Part shown: one piece after another, positions 50,864 to 60,551 of the stretch
How positions within the stretch are numbered: position 1 is the first letter of the stretch
Layout: every line of letters starts with the position of its first letter
NCBI RefSeq assembly: GCF_003675325.1
Contig: NZ_CP033073.1
Location: 1,922,001-1,986,000 of the forward strand
Origin: Streptomyces dangxiongensis
GTDB lineage: Bacteria; Actinomycetota; Actinomycetes; Streptomycetales; Streptomycetaceae
Direction: 5' to 3'
Length of the DNA stretch: 64,000 nucleotides
Program-made: the position numbers and the translations under genes
Notes under the pieces: model-generated
Told to the model about the DNA's origin: nothing
The model's database searches: none
Seen by the model: the letters and a program-made list of their open reading frames with translations, nothing else

Positions 50864-53472
50864 AGGACCTGCCTTTCCGGTTCAGCGATGTCCGCGTCCG
50901 CCGCGGGCCGCGGACCCCCGTCGTCCGCGGTGCCCGGATCCTTGCCGTCCGGGCTCGCGTCGCAGGAGCGGGGGCGCGGGCCCGCCGCGCGCAGGGTCAG
51001 CACCATGGTGAGGCCGCCGCCCGGCGTGTCCTCGGCGTCGAGGGTGCCGCCCATGGCCTCGGCGAAGCCCCGGGCGACGGCGAGGCCGAGCCCGACGCCG
51101 GCGCCGCGCGGGGCGTCGCCGTAGCGTTGGAACGGCTCGAAGATACGGTCCTTGGCCTCGTCCGGCACACCCGGCCCCCGGTCCACCACCCGCACCTCCA
51201 CGCGGTCGGCGAGGGCACTGGCGGCGACCAGGACGCGCCGCCCGGGCGGGCTGTACTTGACGGCGTTCTCCACGAGGTTGGCCACCGACCGCTCCAGCAG
51301 TCCGGGGTCGACGGCGACCATGGGCAGCGTCTCCGGCACGTCCAGTCCGACGCTGCCCTCGGGTACGCCCCCGAGCGCCATCGGCACGACCTCGTCGACG
51401 TCGATCTCCCGGATCAGCGGGGTGACCGTACCGGTCTGGAGCCGGGACATGTCGAGCAGGTTGCCGACGAGGTGGTCGAGGCGGTCCGCGCCCTCCTCGA
51501 TGCCCGCGAGCAGCTCCGCCTCGTCCTCCTCGGACCAGGCCACGTCGTCCGAGCGCAGGGAGGACACGGCGGCCTTGATGCCGGCCAGCGGGGTGCGCAG
51601 GTCGTGGCTGACGGCCGCCAGCAGGGCGGTGCGGATGCGGTTGCCCTCGGCGAGCGTGCGGGCCCGGTCGGCCTCCTCCCGCAGGCGCCGGCGGTCCAGC
51701 ACGACGGCCGCCTGGGCGGCGAAGGCGGCCAGTACCCGGCGGTCCTCGGCGGGCAGCACCCGGCCGGTGAGCGCGAGTGCCATGTGGTCGCCGACGGGCA
51801 TGTCGACGTCGGCGTCCTCGGGGCGTTCCAGCGGCGGCCCGAAGCCGGCGCGGCCCGCACAGGTCCAGGGAGCGACATCGCCCTCGCGCTCCAGCAGGGC
51901 GGCCGACTCCATGGCGAAGGTCTCGCGGACCCGCTCCAGCAACTCCTCCAGGCCGGTCTCGCCGCGCAGCACGTTCCCGGCGAGGAAGGAGAGGATCTCG
52001 GACTCGGCGCGCAGCCGGGCTGCCTGATGGGTGCGCCGGGCGGCGAGGTCGACCACCGAGGCGACCGACATGCCGACGCCGAAGAAGATGGCGATGGCGA
52101 CGATGTTCTTGGGGTCGGCGACGGTCAGCCGGTGCAGCGGCGGCGTGTAGAAGTAGTTCAGCAGCAGCGAGCCGAGGGCCGCCGCGGCGAGGGCGGGCAG
52201 CAGGCCGCCGAGCAGGGCCGCGGCGACGGTGACGGCCAGGAACAGCAGCATGTCGTTGGCGAGGCCGAGGTCGACGGTGTTCAGCAGCACCGCGAGGACG
52301 GCCGGGCCGGCCAGACCGACGGCCCAGCCCTGGACGACCCGGGTCCGCCCGAGCTGCCCGCCGCGTGTGACGGGCAGTCCCCGGCCCTTGGCGACCTCCT
52401 CGTGGGTGACGATGTGCACGTCCAGGTCGGCGCCGGAGTCCCGGGCGACGGTCGCGCCGACGCCGGGTCCGAAGACGTACTGCCAGGGCTTGCGGCGCGA
52501 GGAGCCCAGCACGATCTGGGTGGCGTTGACACCGCGCGCGAAGTCGAGCAGGGCGGCCGGTATGTCGTCGCCGACCACGTGGTGGAAGGTGCCGCCGAGG
52601 TCCTCCACGAGGGTGCGCTGGACGGCCAGCTCCTTGGGGGAGGCGGAGGTCAGGCCGTCACTGCGGGCGATGTAGACGGCGAGGACCTCGCCGCCGGCGC
52701 CCTTCTCGGCGAGCCGGACCGCCCGGCGGATGAGGGTGCGTCCCTCGGGGCCACCGGTCAGGCCCACCACGATCCGCTCCCGCGAGCCCCATATCGCCGA
52801 CACCCGGTGCTCGCTGCGGTACGCGGTGAGGCTCTCGTCGACCCGGTCGGCCACCCACAGCAGCGCCAGCTCGCGCAGGGCGGTGAGGTTGCCGGGGCGG
52901 AAGTAGTTGGAGAGGGCCGCGTCGACCTTGTCCGGCTGGTAGATGTTGCCGTGGGCCATGCGGCGGCGCAGGGCCTGCGGGGACATGTCGACCAGCTCGA
53001 TCTGGTCGGCCCGGCGTACCACCTCGTCGGGGACTGTCTCGCGCTGCCGTACGCCGGTGATCGACTCGACGACGTCGCCGAGTGACTCCAGATGCTGGAT
53101 GTTGACGGTGGAGACGACGTCGATGCCGGCGGCGAGCAGCTCCTCCACGTCCTGGCGGCGCCCGGCGTTGCGGGAGCCGGGGACGTTGGTGTGGGCGAGT
53201 TCGTCCACGAGGGCGACGGCGGGCCGGCGGCGCAGCACGGCCTCGACGTCCATCTCGTCGAAGGCGGCGCCCCGGTACTCCAGCCGCCGCAGCGGCACCT
53301 GCTCCAGGCCGTGCAGCAGCGTCTCGGTACGCGGCCGGCCGTGGTGCTCGACGAACGCGACGACGCAGTCGGTGCCCCGCTCGATCCGGCGGTGCGCCTC
53401 GGCGAGCATCGCGTAGGTCTTGCCCACGCCGGGTGCCGCACCCAGGTAGATCCGTAGCTTGCCGCGTGCCAT
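50860..53472 (-). CDS. kdpD: KdpD sensor histidine kinase
   Basis: 870 residues, full length. KdpD domain with Walker A GAAPGVGKTYAM and DELAHTNVPGSRN, a universal-stress domain (IVVGLTGGPEGRTLIRRAVR), four membrane segments around residues 380-480, a GAF-like region, the phospho-His in SHDLRTPLAGIKAAV and ATPase boxes (NAVKYSPPG, DRGPGVP, GVGLGLAVARG). Senses low potassium or osmotic conditions. ATG start. No pump genes nearby; the TrkA-like pair and APC permease are the nearest ion-transport genes. Confidence 0.93.
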
Positions 53473-53696
53473 GGCCTCATTGTCTTCCCGTGCCCGTCGC
53501 CTACGCAGCGTCGACCCTATGGCCCGCCATCAGGGCGGACCGCACGGAATGGGGCGACGACGGGCAACTTTGACGCAACCCTGATGAGCACGTCGGGGCA
53601 CGTCCCCGGAGGCAGGCGGACGACGGGCGGTCCCCGGGAGGCCGCGGAGACCGCGCGGGCTGTCCTCGACGGCGCACCGAACACAGCGCGCACAGC

Positions 53697-53724
53697 GGGC
53701 CGTACCCCCTCGGGGGCACGGCCC
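53697..53724 (-). terminator. Terminator after DUF3710
   Basis: GGGCCGTACCCCC / GGGGGCACGGCCC with one A-C mismatch and a 2-base loop, about 30 bases past the DUF3710 stop. The remaining stretch 53473-53696 shows no gene; it must hold the kdpDE promoter. Confidence 0.6.
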
Positions 53725-53753
53725 GTGTGTCACGGCTGAAGGCGGTCGAGCGG

Positions 53754-54521
53754 CTAGCGGACCTCGGTGATCTCCGGTCCGCGCTGGAGGTGTCCCATCC
53801 CGCCGGAGAAGCGTGAGCCCTCCTCCTGCTGGACACCCTCGGGAACCATCTGGGCGTCGTTCGGCAGCTTGAGGACGATGGGGTCGCGCGGGGCCATCGG
53901 GCCCTCGCCGCGGACCACGACCGTGTCGCGGAAGATCTGCTCCAGGAGCCCGGCGGCCTGCGGCTGCACGGCGCCCTGGCCGGAGATCACACCGCGCAGG
54001 AACCAGCGCGGGCCGTCCACACCGACGAACCGGACGACCTGGAAACCGCCGGTGCCGTCGGGTAGCTGCACCGGGACCTGGGCGCGCAGCTCCCAGCCGA
54101 GCGGGCCCTCGACCTCGTCGACGATGCCACCCTGCTGGGTGATGCCGCTGCCGATCTCCTCGCGGACCTCGCCCCAGATACCCTCGCGCTTGGGTGCGGC
54201 GAACGCCTGGAGCTGGATGGCGCTGTCGCGCAGTACTACAGTCGCGGCGACGATCGCGTCACCGGCGACCTCGACCCGCAGCTCCATGCCGTCGACGCCC
54301 GGTACGAACAGACCGCCGAGGTCGACGCGGCCCTCGGCCGGGTCGCGCACCTCGCCGCTGTCCCACGGCCCGTCGGGCCGGGGCCCGGGCTCCAGCCGGA
54401 GACGCTGTCGCTCGCGCCCGGCCTCCTCTTCGTCCGCCTCGGTCCCGACGCTGTCGACGACCTGCTCGGCCTCGCCGGCCGCTTCCTCGGCGGCACCCTT
54501 CTTGTTGCGACGTCCGAACAC
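53754..54521 (-). CDS. DUF3710 protein
   Basis: 255 residues. Acidic N-terminus (EEAAGEAEQVVDSVGTEADE) then the DUF3710 core (DLGGLFVPGVDGMELRVEV, VRFVGVDGPRWFLRGVISGQ, DTVVVRGEGPMAPRDPI). Conserved in actinobacteria beside dut; function unknown. GTG 54521 has AAGGA 8 bases upstream; the longer frame overlaps dut and is not used. One base separates it from dut. Confidence 0.88.
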   Translation of the reverse strand: MFGRRNKKGAAEEAAGEAEQVVDSVGTEADEEEAGRERQRLRLEPGPRPDGPWDSGEVRDPAEGRVDLGGLFVPGVDGMELRVEVAGDAIVAATVVLRDSAIQLQAFAAPKREGIWGEVREEIGSGITQQGGIVDEVEGPLGWELRAQVPVQLPDGTGGFQVVRFVGVDGPRWFLRGVISGQGAVQPQAAGLLEQIFRDTVVVRGEGPMAPRDPIVLKLPNDAQMVPEGVQQEEGSRFSGGMGHLQRGPEITEVR

Positions 54522-54522
54522 G

Positions 54523-55092
54523 TCACTGTCCTTCCCGGTCGGATACGACCGAAGCGTATCGATTCCCACCCGTCGGACCGCCCTCGGCGGCCTGACCGCT
54601 TGTGCCGCTCTCGCCGCCCACCGCGGCATGGCCACCGGTGGACCCGAAGCCCCCTTCGGCCCGCGCGGAGCCGGGAAGTTCCGCGACCTCCTGGAAGCGG
54701 ACCCTCTCGACCTGCTGGACGACCAGTTGGGCAATCCGGTCGAAGCGCTCGAACCGCACGCTCTCGCGCGGGTCGAGATTCACCACGATCACCTTGATCT
54801 CTCCACGGTACCCGGCATCGACCGTCCCCGGGGCATTCACGAGGGCGACACCGCAGCGGGCGGCGAGGCCGGATCGCGGATGCACGAAGGCCGCGTACCC
54901 GTCGGGCAGGGCGATCGACACCCCCGTGGGCAGGACGGCCCGTTCACCGGGCCCCAGCGCGCACGCCTCGGTGGTGCGCAGATCGGCTCCGGCGTCCCCG
55001 GGGTGCTCGTACGCCGGAAGCGGTACGTCCGGATCGACCCGCCGGATCTGCACATCCAGGGGAGCGCGGCCGGCGGGGCCCGCCGCGGTCAC
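54523..55092 (-). CDS. dut: Deoxyuridine triphosphatase
   Basis: 189 residues. The five trimeric dUTPase motifs are present: GDAGADLRT, HPRSGLAARCG, NAPGTVDAGYRGEIKV, FDRIAQLVV and AEGGFGSTGG. Hydrolyses dUTP to dUMP, keeping uracil out of DNA and feeding thymidylate synthesis. A C-terminal Gly/Ser-rich tail of about 30 residues follows motif 5. The GTG overlaps the stop of the upstream thioesterase gene by four bases. Confidence 0.95.
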   Translation of the reverse strand: MTAAGPAGRAPLDVQIRRVDPDVPLPAYEHPGDAGADLRTTEACALGPGERAVLPTGVSIALPDGYAAFVHPRSGLAARCGVALVNAPGTVDAGYRGEIKVIVVNLDPRESVRFERFDRIAQLVVQQVERVRFQEVAELPGSARAEGGFGSTGGHAAVGGESGTSGQAAEGGPTGGNRYASVVSDREGQ

Positions 55093-55673
55093 GGGTTCAC
55101 CTCGAAGGCACGGGCACGGCGGATCTGATCGGGATCCTCCATGGCCGCCCGGATCTCCTCGCCGCGGCCGTGGTCGATGAAGTGGCCGACCTCGACCTCC
55201 ACGAAGAGGGCGTCGGCGCGGACGGCGACCGGTCCGTCGGGGCCGCCGATGCGTCCGGTGGCGGTGCAGTAGATCTTCCGCCCGGCGACGGCGGTCACCT
55301 CGGCCGCCAGGTGCAGCGTGGTGCCGACCGGGACGGGTCGCACGAAGTCCGTCTCCAGCCGTCCCGTCACGGCGATGGTGCGCAGCAGCCAGTTCAGCGA
55401 GCCGAGGGTCTCGTCCAGCGCCGTGGCCAGTACTCCGCCGTGCGCGAGGCCGGGGGCTCCCTGGTGGGCGGGCTGGACGGTGAACTCGGCGGTCAGCGTG
55501 ACGCCCTCGCCGGCGCGGGCCTCCAGGTTCAGTCCGTGCGGCTGCCCCGGACCACACCCGAAGCAGTGCTCGTAATGGGCACCGAGAAGCTCCCCGGGCG
55601 CGGGCGCGTCGGGATGCCGTACCGGTTTCACCGCGTCTGCGGGAGGCTGAAGAGCTGCGGAACTACCACTCAC
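55089..55673 (-). CDS. PaaI-family hot-dog thioesterase
   Basis: 194 residues. HCFGCGPGQPHGLNLEARAG and the GLAHGGVLATALDETLGSLN segment (Asp of ALDE as catalytic acid) mark the PaaI/hot-dog thioesterase family. Likely hydrolyses acyl-CoA. GTG 55673 is preferred; upstream codons would overlap the divergent DUF3093 region. First gene of a run with dut and DUF3710. Confidence 0.85.
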   Translation of the reverse strand: MSGSSAALQPPADAVKPVRHPDAPAPGELLGAHYEHCFGCGPGQPHGLNLEARAGEGVTLTAEFTVQPAHQGAPGLAHGGVLATALDETLGSLNWLLRTIAVTGRLETDFVRPVPVGTTLHLAAEVTAVAGRKIYCTATGRIGGPDGPVAVRADALFVEVEVGHFIDHGRGEEIRAAMEDPDQIRRARAFEVNP

Positions 55674-55731
55674 AGCCGCAGACCTTACCCGTGCGTCGGC
55701 CCTGTGCGGATCCCGTGCCAAGCTTGGCCTC

Positions 55732-56196
55732 ATGCAGCTCTCCGCCACCCCCTACGAAGAACGCCTCACCGCCCCCCGGTCGTGGTGGCTGATCAGCTTC
55801 CTGGTGGGCGTCTCCTTCGCCCTGATCCTGCTGCCCTTCGGCACCCTGCCGCTGCTCGGCGGCCTGGTCGGGGGTACGGCCGCCGCGGCGGTGGTGGCCA
55901 GTGCCTACGGCTCGCCGCGCATCCGGGTCGTGGGCGACTCCCTGGTCGCGGGCGAGGCGAGGATCCCCGTGTCGGCGCTGGGCGCGACGCAGGTGCTGGA
56001 CGCGCAGGAGGCACGCGCCTGGCGTACGTACAAGGCCGACACCCGCGCCTTCCTGCTGCTGCGCGCGTACATCCCGACGGCGTTGCGCGTGGAGGTCACG
56101 GATCCGCAGGACCCGACGCCGTACCTGTACCTGTCTACGCGTGAGCCGGAGAAGCTGGCGGCGGCCATCGAGGCGGCCCGCACGGCGAACGCCTGA
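55732..56196 (+). CDS. DUF3093 membrane protein
   Basis: 154 residues, beginning YEERLTAPRSWWLISFLVGV with two membrane helices and a soluble domain (RIRVVGDSLVAGEARIPVSA, then VTDPQDPTPYLYLSTR). Conserved in actinobacteria next to dut; function not known. ATG 55732, divergent from the thioesterase gene. Confidence 0.87.
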   Translation: MQLSATPYEERLTAPRSWWLISFLVGVSFALILLPFGTLPLLGGLVGGTAAAAVVASAYGSPRIRVVGDSLVAGEARIPVSALGATQVLDAQEARAWRTYKADTRAFLLLRAYIPTALRVEVTDPQDPTPYLYLSTREPEKLAAAIEAARTANA

Positions 56197-56225
56197 GCCG
56201 GCCCGGGCGCCTGAGAGGGTCAGGG

Positions 56226-56306
56226 GCGCGGTTCGACAGACCGGAGCGCGTTCGAGGAGGCCGGGGCGCGATTCGCGGGGGCCGCGGCGCGTGCGAGAAG
56301 GCCGGG
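56226..56306. repeat. Degenerate 20-bp tandem repeat, four units
   Basis: Units start GCGCG at 56226, 56246, 56266 and 56287; each carries a TTCGA- or TTCGC-like core and ends in CCGGG or similar (for example GCGCGTTCGAGGAGGCCGGG). Lies between convergent genes; may act as a terminator or be simple local expansion. Confidence 0.55.
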
Positions 56307-56347
56307 GCGCTCGGGACCCTGGCGCCCGAGGTTCCCCGGCGGTGGCT

Positions 56348-57262
56348 CTACAGCTCCTCGGAAAGCTCGCGCGGCGACAGCGGGTCCGCCGGCTTCTCCA
56401 GCGGCGGCAGCTCCGGCAGCTCGTCCCAGGGCACCTGGATCCGGCGCAGGTCGGCCCGGATCTGTGCCGCGAGCTTTCTGGTGTCCCGGCGGTTCATGAC
56501 CGCTCCGACCGCGGCTCCCACCATGAACGGCGTGAGGTTGGGCAGGTTGCGGACCATCCGCTTCATGATCTGCCGGCGCAGTTCGCGTTTCATCCGGCCG
56601 CCGAGGGCCGTGTCGTACGTCGACGGCTTCGTCACGTCGATGCCGCGCTCCTCCGACCAGGAGGACAGATACGCGGTGCTGCGGGCTCTGAGCCCGCCCG
56701 GCGCGCGGACGCCGTAGACCTCGTGCAGTTCCGCGATGAGTTTCAGCTCGATCGCGGCGACCCCGGTGATCTCCGCGGCGAGCTCGGTCGGCATCGCCGG
56801 CGGCACGGGCAGCATCGCCGCGGCCCCGATCCCGGCTCCGACCGTCGAGGTGCCGGCCGCCGCGCCCGCCACCAGCCTGTCGGCCAGTTCCTCGGGTCCG
56901 AGTCCGGGAAACTGTCCGCGCAGGGCCGCGAGGTCGCGTACGGGCACCCGGGGCGCGATGTCGATGATGCGGTCCGCGACGTACGCCAGCCCCGCGCGGG
57001 CGTGGCCGCCGCCCTTGCGGGCCCCTTCCCGGGCGAGATCCCGGGCCCTGTGGCGCATGACCACAGCCCGGCGCCGTGCGACGGGCGCGGGCTGCCGCAC
57101 CGGCACCGGCAGGTCGTCCCTGTCGGCCGCCGGTCCGGGCGAGGCTCCCGCTGCCGGTGAGCCCCGCTCGTCGTCACGTGCGCCGTGCGAGCCGTCGGAC
57201 GGCCCTCGGTCCGCTTTCCGCAAGGAGAAGCGGCGCTTCCGCGGAGGGGTCGAGCCGGACAT
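56348..57262 (-). CDS. Conserved hypothetical protein, EcsC-like
   Basis: 304 residues. A charged, probably disordered first 80 residues is followed by VRDLAALRGQFPGLGPEELA and a hydrophobic Gly/Ala-rich segment (GTSTVGAGIGAAAMLPVPPA, then ELAAEITGVAAIELKLIAEL) that recalls EcsC proteins, then LTPFMVGAAVGAVMNRR. Possibly membrane-associated. Function unknown; conserved position beside DUF4193 in streptomycetes as I recall. Confidence 0.75.
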   Translation of the reverse strand: MSGSTPPRKRRFSLRKADRGPSDGSHGARDDERGSPAAGASPGPAADRDDLPVPVRQPAPVARRRAVVMRHRARDLAREGARKGGGHARAGLAYVADRIIDIAPRVPVRDLAALRGQFPGLGPEELADRLVAGAAAGTSTVGAGIGAAAMLPVPPAMPTELAAEITGVAAIELKLIAELHEVYGVRAPGGLRARSTAYLSSWSEERGIDVTKPSTYDTALGGRMKRELRRQIMKRMVRNLPNLTPFMVGAAVGAVMNRRDTRKLAAQIRADLRRIQVPWDELPELPPLEKPADPLSPRELSEEL

Positions 57263-57275
57263 GGCCGACCCGTCC

Positions 57276-57572
57276 TCAGTCGCAGTCGCGGCAGATCGGC
57301 TGACCGTTCTTCTCCCGGGCCAGCTGGCTGCGGTGGTGCACCAGGAAGCAGCTCATGCAGGTGAACTCGTCCTGCTGCTTGGGCAGCACCCGGACGGCCA
57401 GCTCCTCGTTCGAGAGGTCCGCTCCGGGCAGTTCGAGACCTTCGGCGGCCTCGAATTCGTCGACGTCCACCGACGAGGTGGACTTGTCGTTCCGCCTGGC
57501 CTTCAGCTCTTCAAGGCTGTCCGAGTCGACGTCGTCGTCGGTCTTGCGTGGAGTGTCGTAATCGGTTGCCAT
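57276..57572 (-). CDS. DUF4193 zinc-ribbon protein
   Basis: 98 residues. An acidic N-terminal half, then the conserved FTCMSCFLVHHRSQLA and PICRDCD, four Cys in two CxxC pairs forming a zinc site. DUF4193 is actinobacterial; it may bind RNA polymerase or nucleic acid, but I know no established function. GGGGGAGAGCG lies before the ATG. Confidence 0.9.
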   Translation of the reverse strand: MATDYDTPRKTDDDVDSDSLEELKARRNDKSTSSVDVDEFEAAEGLELPGADLSNEELAVRVLPKQQDEFTCMSCFLVHHRSQLAREKNGQPICRDCD

Positions 57573-57966
57573 ATCGCTCTCCCCCTCTGGGTGGTCTGCG
57601 GTGTCTCCAGCGCACGTAACGCGTGAGAGGCCGGACTTGTGCCCGACCTGAGGCGGAGATTTTGCCTCACATCAAGGTCTGTTACTCAATCGACACCCAA
57701 CCCGACCCCTCGAGGGTGATCGACTTGGTTGGCGGTGAGGACCGTACACGGTTCGGATGCCGCACCTCAAAGGCGCCTCCCCGTGTACTTCCCGTGATCA
57801 AGTGCCCTGAAAACCAGGACTTTCCCGGCTTTCCACCTACGGTCATGATCACTCTGCGTACATGGCCGGAAATCCGTCCATGTGATCGATCACACAAGGA
57901 GAACCCTGTGCGAGGGTCAGAAAATTCCGCGCAAAGCGAACAACCTCCGCGCATGTCGGCCTCCCG
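57573..57966. promoter_or_regulatory. Intergenic region with DUF4193 promoter and a perfect palindrome
   Basis: No gene seen in 394 bases, which are less GC-rich than the flanks. TGTGATCGATCACA (57881-57894) is a perfect 14-bp palindrome resembling CRP/FNR half-sites with a shorter spacer. It lies about 310 bases upstream of the DUF4193 start on the minus strand, and just past the cutS stop. Confidence 0.45.
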
Positions 57967-59214
57967 TCACACCGGCAGGGTGACACGCATCACCAGGCCA
58001 CCGCCTTCCCGGGGCCTTGCCAGGATGTGCCCGCCGTGCGCGCGCGTCACCGATCTGACGATCGACAGGCCGAGACCCACGCCCTTGTCGCTGCCCGTGC
58101 GCTCCGTGCGCAGCCGCCGGAAGGGCTCGAAGAGGTTGTCGATCTCGTACGCGGGCACCACGGGTCCGGTGTTCGAAACGGTGAGCACAGCCTGCCCGTG
58201 CTCGACCTCGGTATGCACCTCGACCCAGCCGTGCTCGGCCACGTTGTAGCGCACCGCATTCTGCACGAGATTCAGGGCGATCCGCTCCAGCAGCACGCCG
58301 TTGCCCCGCACGACGGCCGGTTTGCGCTCACCGCGGATCTCGACACCCTTGGCCTCCGCCTCGGCGTGCACCTGGTCGACGGCCTGCGTCGCGACCTCGG
58401 CCAGGTCCACGGGCTTGCGCTCGACGATCTGGTTGTCGCTGCGGGCGAGCAGCAGCAGCCCCTCGACCAGCTGCTCGCTGCGCTCGTTGGTGGCCAGCAG
58501 GGTCCTGCCGAGCTGCTGGAGCTCGACCGGCGCGTCCGGGTCCGACAGGTGCACCTCGAGGAGCGTGCGGTTGATGGCGAGCGGGGTGCGCAGTTCGTGC
58601 GAGGCGTTGCCGACGAAGCGCTGCTGGGCGGTGAAGGCCCGTTGCAGCCGCTCCAGCATGTCGTCGAAGGTGTCCGCCAGCTCCTTCAGCTCGTCGTCCG
58701 GGCCGTCCAGCTCGATCCGGCGGGACAGGTCCGAACCGGCCACCTGACGGGCGGTCCGGGTGATCCGGCCGAGCGGGGAGAGCACGCGGCCGGCCATCGC
58801 GTAGCCGAACGCGAAGGCGATGACGGCGAGCCCCAGCAGGGCCAGCAGCGAGCGGCTGAGCAGGTTGTCCAGGGCCCCCTGGCGCTGGTGGTCAACGCAC
58901 CGGCTGATCGCGTCCTTGAAATCCTCCAGGGGCAGGCTCGTGGTGTTGATCGCGGGGCAGTTGTCGCTGGAGACCTGGAGCTTCTGGAAACTGACGATCT
59001 TGAAAAGCGGCTGGTTACCGCTGCTGATCGCCTGGGCGGCCAGCAGGTAGATGATCGACAGCAGCAGGATGCCGGCGATCAGGAACATGCCGCCGTACAA
59101 CAGCGTGAGCCGTATGCGGATGGTCGGGCGCAGCCACGGGAAGGGCGGCTGTGCCCTGCTGGGGTCCCAGGTGGGTTTCGGCGGCGCCTGCGGGGGCGCG
59201 GGGGTGGCGGCCAC
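57967..59214 (-). CDS. cutS: CutS-like sensor histidine kinase
   Basis: 415 residues. Two membrane segments flank a short extracytoplasmic domain (LLYGGMFLIAGILLLSIIYL; second near LLSRSLLALLGLAVIAFAF), then a HAMP domain and the kinase with SHELRTPLAINRTLLEVH (phospho-His), NAVRYN, SNTGPVVP and GVGLGLSIV. Partner of the response regulator six bases upstream. CutRS of Streptomyces affects antibiotic production and secretion stress. Name given from order (DUF4193, cutS, cutR, hemH) and sequence type. Confidence 0.82.
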   Translation of the reverse strand: MAATPAPPQAPPKPTWDPSRAQPPFPWLRPTIRIRLTLLYGGMFLIAGILLLSIIYLLAAQAISSGNQPLFKIVSFQKLQVSSDNCPAINTTSLPLEDFKDAISRCVDHQRQGALDNLLSRSLLALLGLAVIAFAFGYAMAGRVLSPLGRITRTARQVAGSDLSRRIELDGPDDELKELADTFDDMLERLQRAFTAQQRFVGNASHELRTPLAINRTLLEVHLSDPDAPVELQQLGRTLLATNERSEQLVEGLLLLARSDNQIVERKPVDLAEVATQAVDQVHAEAEAKGVEIRGERKPAVVRGNGVLLERIALNLVQNAVRYNVAEHGWVEVHTEVEHGQAVLTVSNTGPVVPAYEIDNLFEPFRRLRTERTGSDKGVGLGLSIVRSVTRAHGGHILARPREGGGLVMRVTLPV

Positions 59215-59220
59215 GGCCGG

Positions 59221-59874
59221 TCAGATCCGGTAGCCGGAGCCGGGGACCGTGACGATGACGGGCGGCTCGCCCAGTTTGCGGCGCAGGGTCATCACCGTCA
59301 CCCGCACCACGTTGGTGAACGGATCGGTGTTCTCGTCCCACGCCTTCTCCAGTAGCTGCTCGGCGGAGACCACCGCGCCCTCGCTGCGCATCAGCACCTC
59401 CAGGACCGCGAACTCCTTGGGCGCGAGCTGGATCTCCTTGCCGTCGCGGAACACCTCGCGGCGGTTGGGGTCGAGCTTGATGCCGGCCCGCTCCAGGACC
59501 GGCGGCAGCGGCACGCTGGTCCGGCGGCCGAGGGCGCGCACGCGCGCGATCAGCTCGCTGAACGCGAACGGCTTCGGCAGATAGTCGTCGGCGCCGATCT
59601 CCAGGCCCTCCACCCGGTCGCTGACGTCACCGGAGGCGGTGAGCATGAGCACGCGCGTGGGTATGCCCAGCTCCACGATCTTGCGGCAGACGTCGTCGCC
59701 GTGCACGAGCGGGAGGTCGCGGTCGAGGACGACCACGTCGTAGTCGTTCACGCCGATGCGTTCCAGGGCGGCCGCGCCGTCGTACACGACGTCGACGGCC
59801 ATGGCCTCCCGGCGCAGTCCGGTGGCCACCGCATCGGCGAGCAGCTGCTCGTCCTCGACGACGAGTACGCGCAC
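59221..59874 (-). CDS. cutR: CutR-like response regulator
   Basis: 217 residues. Receiver with phospho-Asp in VVVLDRDLPLVHG and Lys in LPKPFAFSEL, and OmpR-type winged helix (LAPKEFAVLEVLMRSEGAVV, then RVTVMTLRRKLGE). GTG 59874 has AAGGA upstream; the frame before it is not conserved-looking. Co-transcribed with cutS. If it works as in S. lividans and S. coelicolor, it would influence antibiotic gene expression. Confidence 0.85.
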   Translation of the reverse strand: MRVLVVEDEQLLADAVATGLRREAMAVDVVYDGAAALERIGVNDYDVVVLDRDLPLVHGDDVCRKIVELGIPTRVLMLTASGDVSDRVEGLEIGADDYLPKPFAFSELIARVRALGRRTSVPLPPVLERAGIKLDPNRREVFRDGKEIQLAPKEFAVLEVLMRSEGAVVSAEQLLEKAWDENTDPFTNVVRVTVMTLRRKLGEPPVIVTVPGSGYRI

Positions 59875-60286
59875 GTCGCTAGTCCTTCCTGTGTCCACCC
59901 GCGCGGCGCGCCGTGGGCGCCCCGCGGGCAGGGGTGTTCGTGGAATGTGGCCCCCATCCTGCCCTTTTCGGCCGTAAGTCGGCTGTAAGACGAGGTCCGG
60001 GCCGCAGGAATCCGGGTGTCGGCCGAGAAACGCGAGATTTTCTGCTCCGTCCGAGGTTTCCGGTGAACGGCGTGAGGGGAGGACGGCTTTACACCCCGCG
60101 ATCACGCTCTGCATGTGCCACAGCACCATGTGGTACTTCACGGTCCGCTTCGCAGAGCGGGCGCGGGTGTCCGGCACCGTCGCCGCCCGGCCGGGCAGCG
60201 CTGGGCACCGGCGAGAGAGTGATCACCCCTTCCACACGGCACACCCCCGTGCCACCCACCCACGACCCATGACGAGGGGGCGCAGC
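59875..60286. other. Non-coding stretch between cutR and a small gene
   Basis: About 410 bases with no convincing gene; contains the cutR promoter and the promoter of the small gene at 60287. No clear repeat or hairpin seen. Confidence 0.4.
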
Positions 60287-60460
60287 ATGGACGCTTTCAC
60301 CGCGGGACTTCTCCAGCGCATAAGGGCGACGGAGTCCGATCTGTCCCGGGCTCGTGACGAGGGCGACGACTTCCTCGTCGAGGTGGAGCAGGCAGAACTG
60401 GACGACCTGCGACGCCTCGCCGCCGAACACGGCGTGGAGGTCGGCGCGTCACGCGTCTGA
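60287..60460 (+). CDS. Small conserved protein, unknown
   Basis: 57 residues, MDAFTAGLLQRIRATESDLS then ARDEGDDFLVEVEQAELDDL and a short tail. Almost wholly helical and acidic, likely a coiled-coil. GAGGGGGC precedes the ATG at 60287; another ATG 18 bases earlier lacks a ribosome site. I believe similar short proteins occur near hemH in streptomycetes; function unknown. Followed by a terminator. Confidence 0.65.
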   Translation: MDAFTAGLLQRIRATESDLSRARDEGDDFLVEVEQAELDDLRRLAAEHGVEVGASRV

Positions 60461-60482
60461 CCTGCCCGAGAGCGCGACAGCG

Positions 60483-60519
60483 GGGCCCCCGGCGAATCCA
60501 GATCCAGCGCCGGGGGCCC
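60483..60519. terminator. Bidirectional terminator between the small gene and the phosphatase gene
   Basis: 12-bp stem GGGCCCCCGGCG / CGCCGGGGGCCC with a 13-base loop between convergent genes. Confidence 0.7.
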
Positions 60520-60551
60520 TCGCGCTGCCCGGACCCTGTTCGGGACGGGCG

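Noticed and set aside
57881..57894. A standard Crp site
   Set aside because: The spacer is shorter than in the motif I know, so only a palindrome is claimed.
57682..57954. A 90-codon reverse frame between DUF4193 and cutS
   Set aside because: No ribosome site, poor third-position GC and no recognisable domain.
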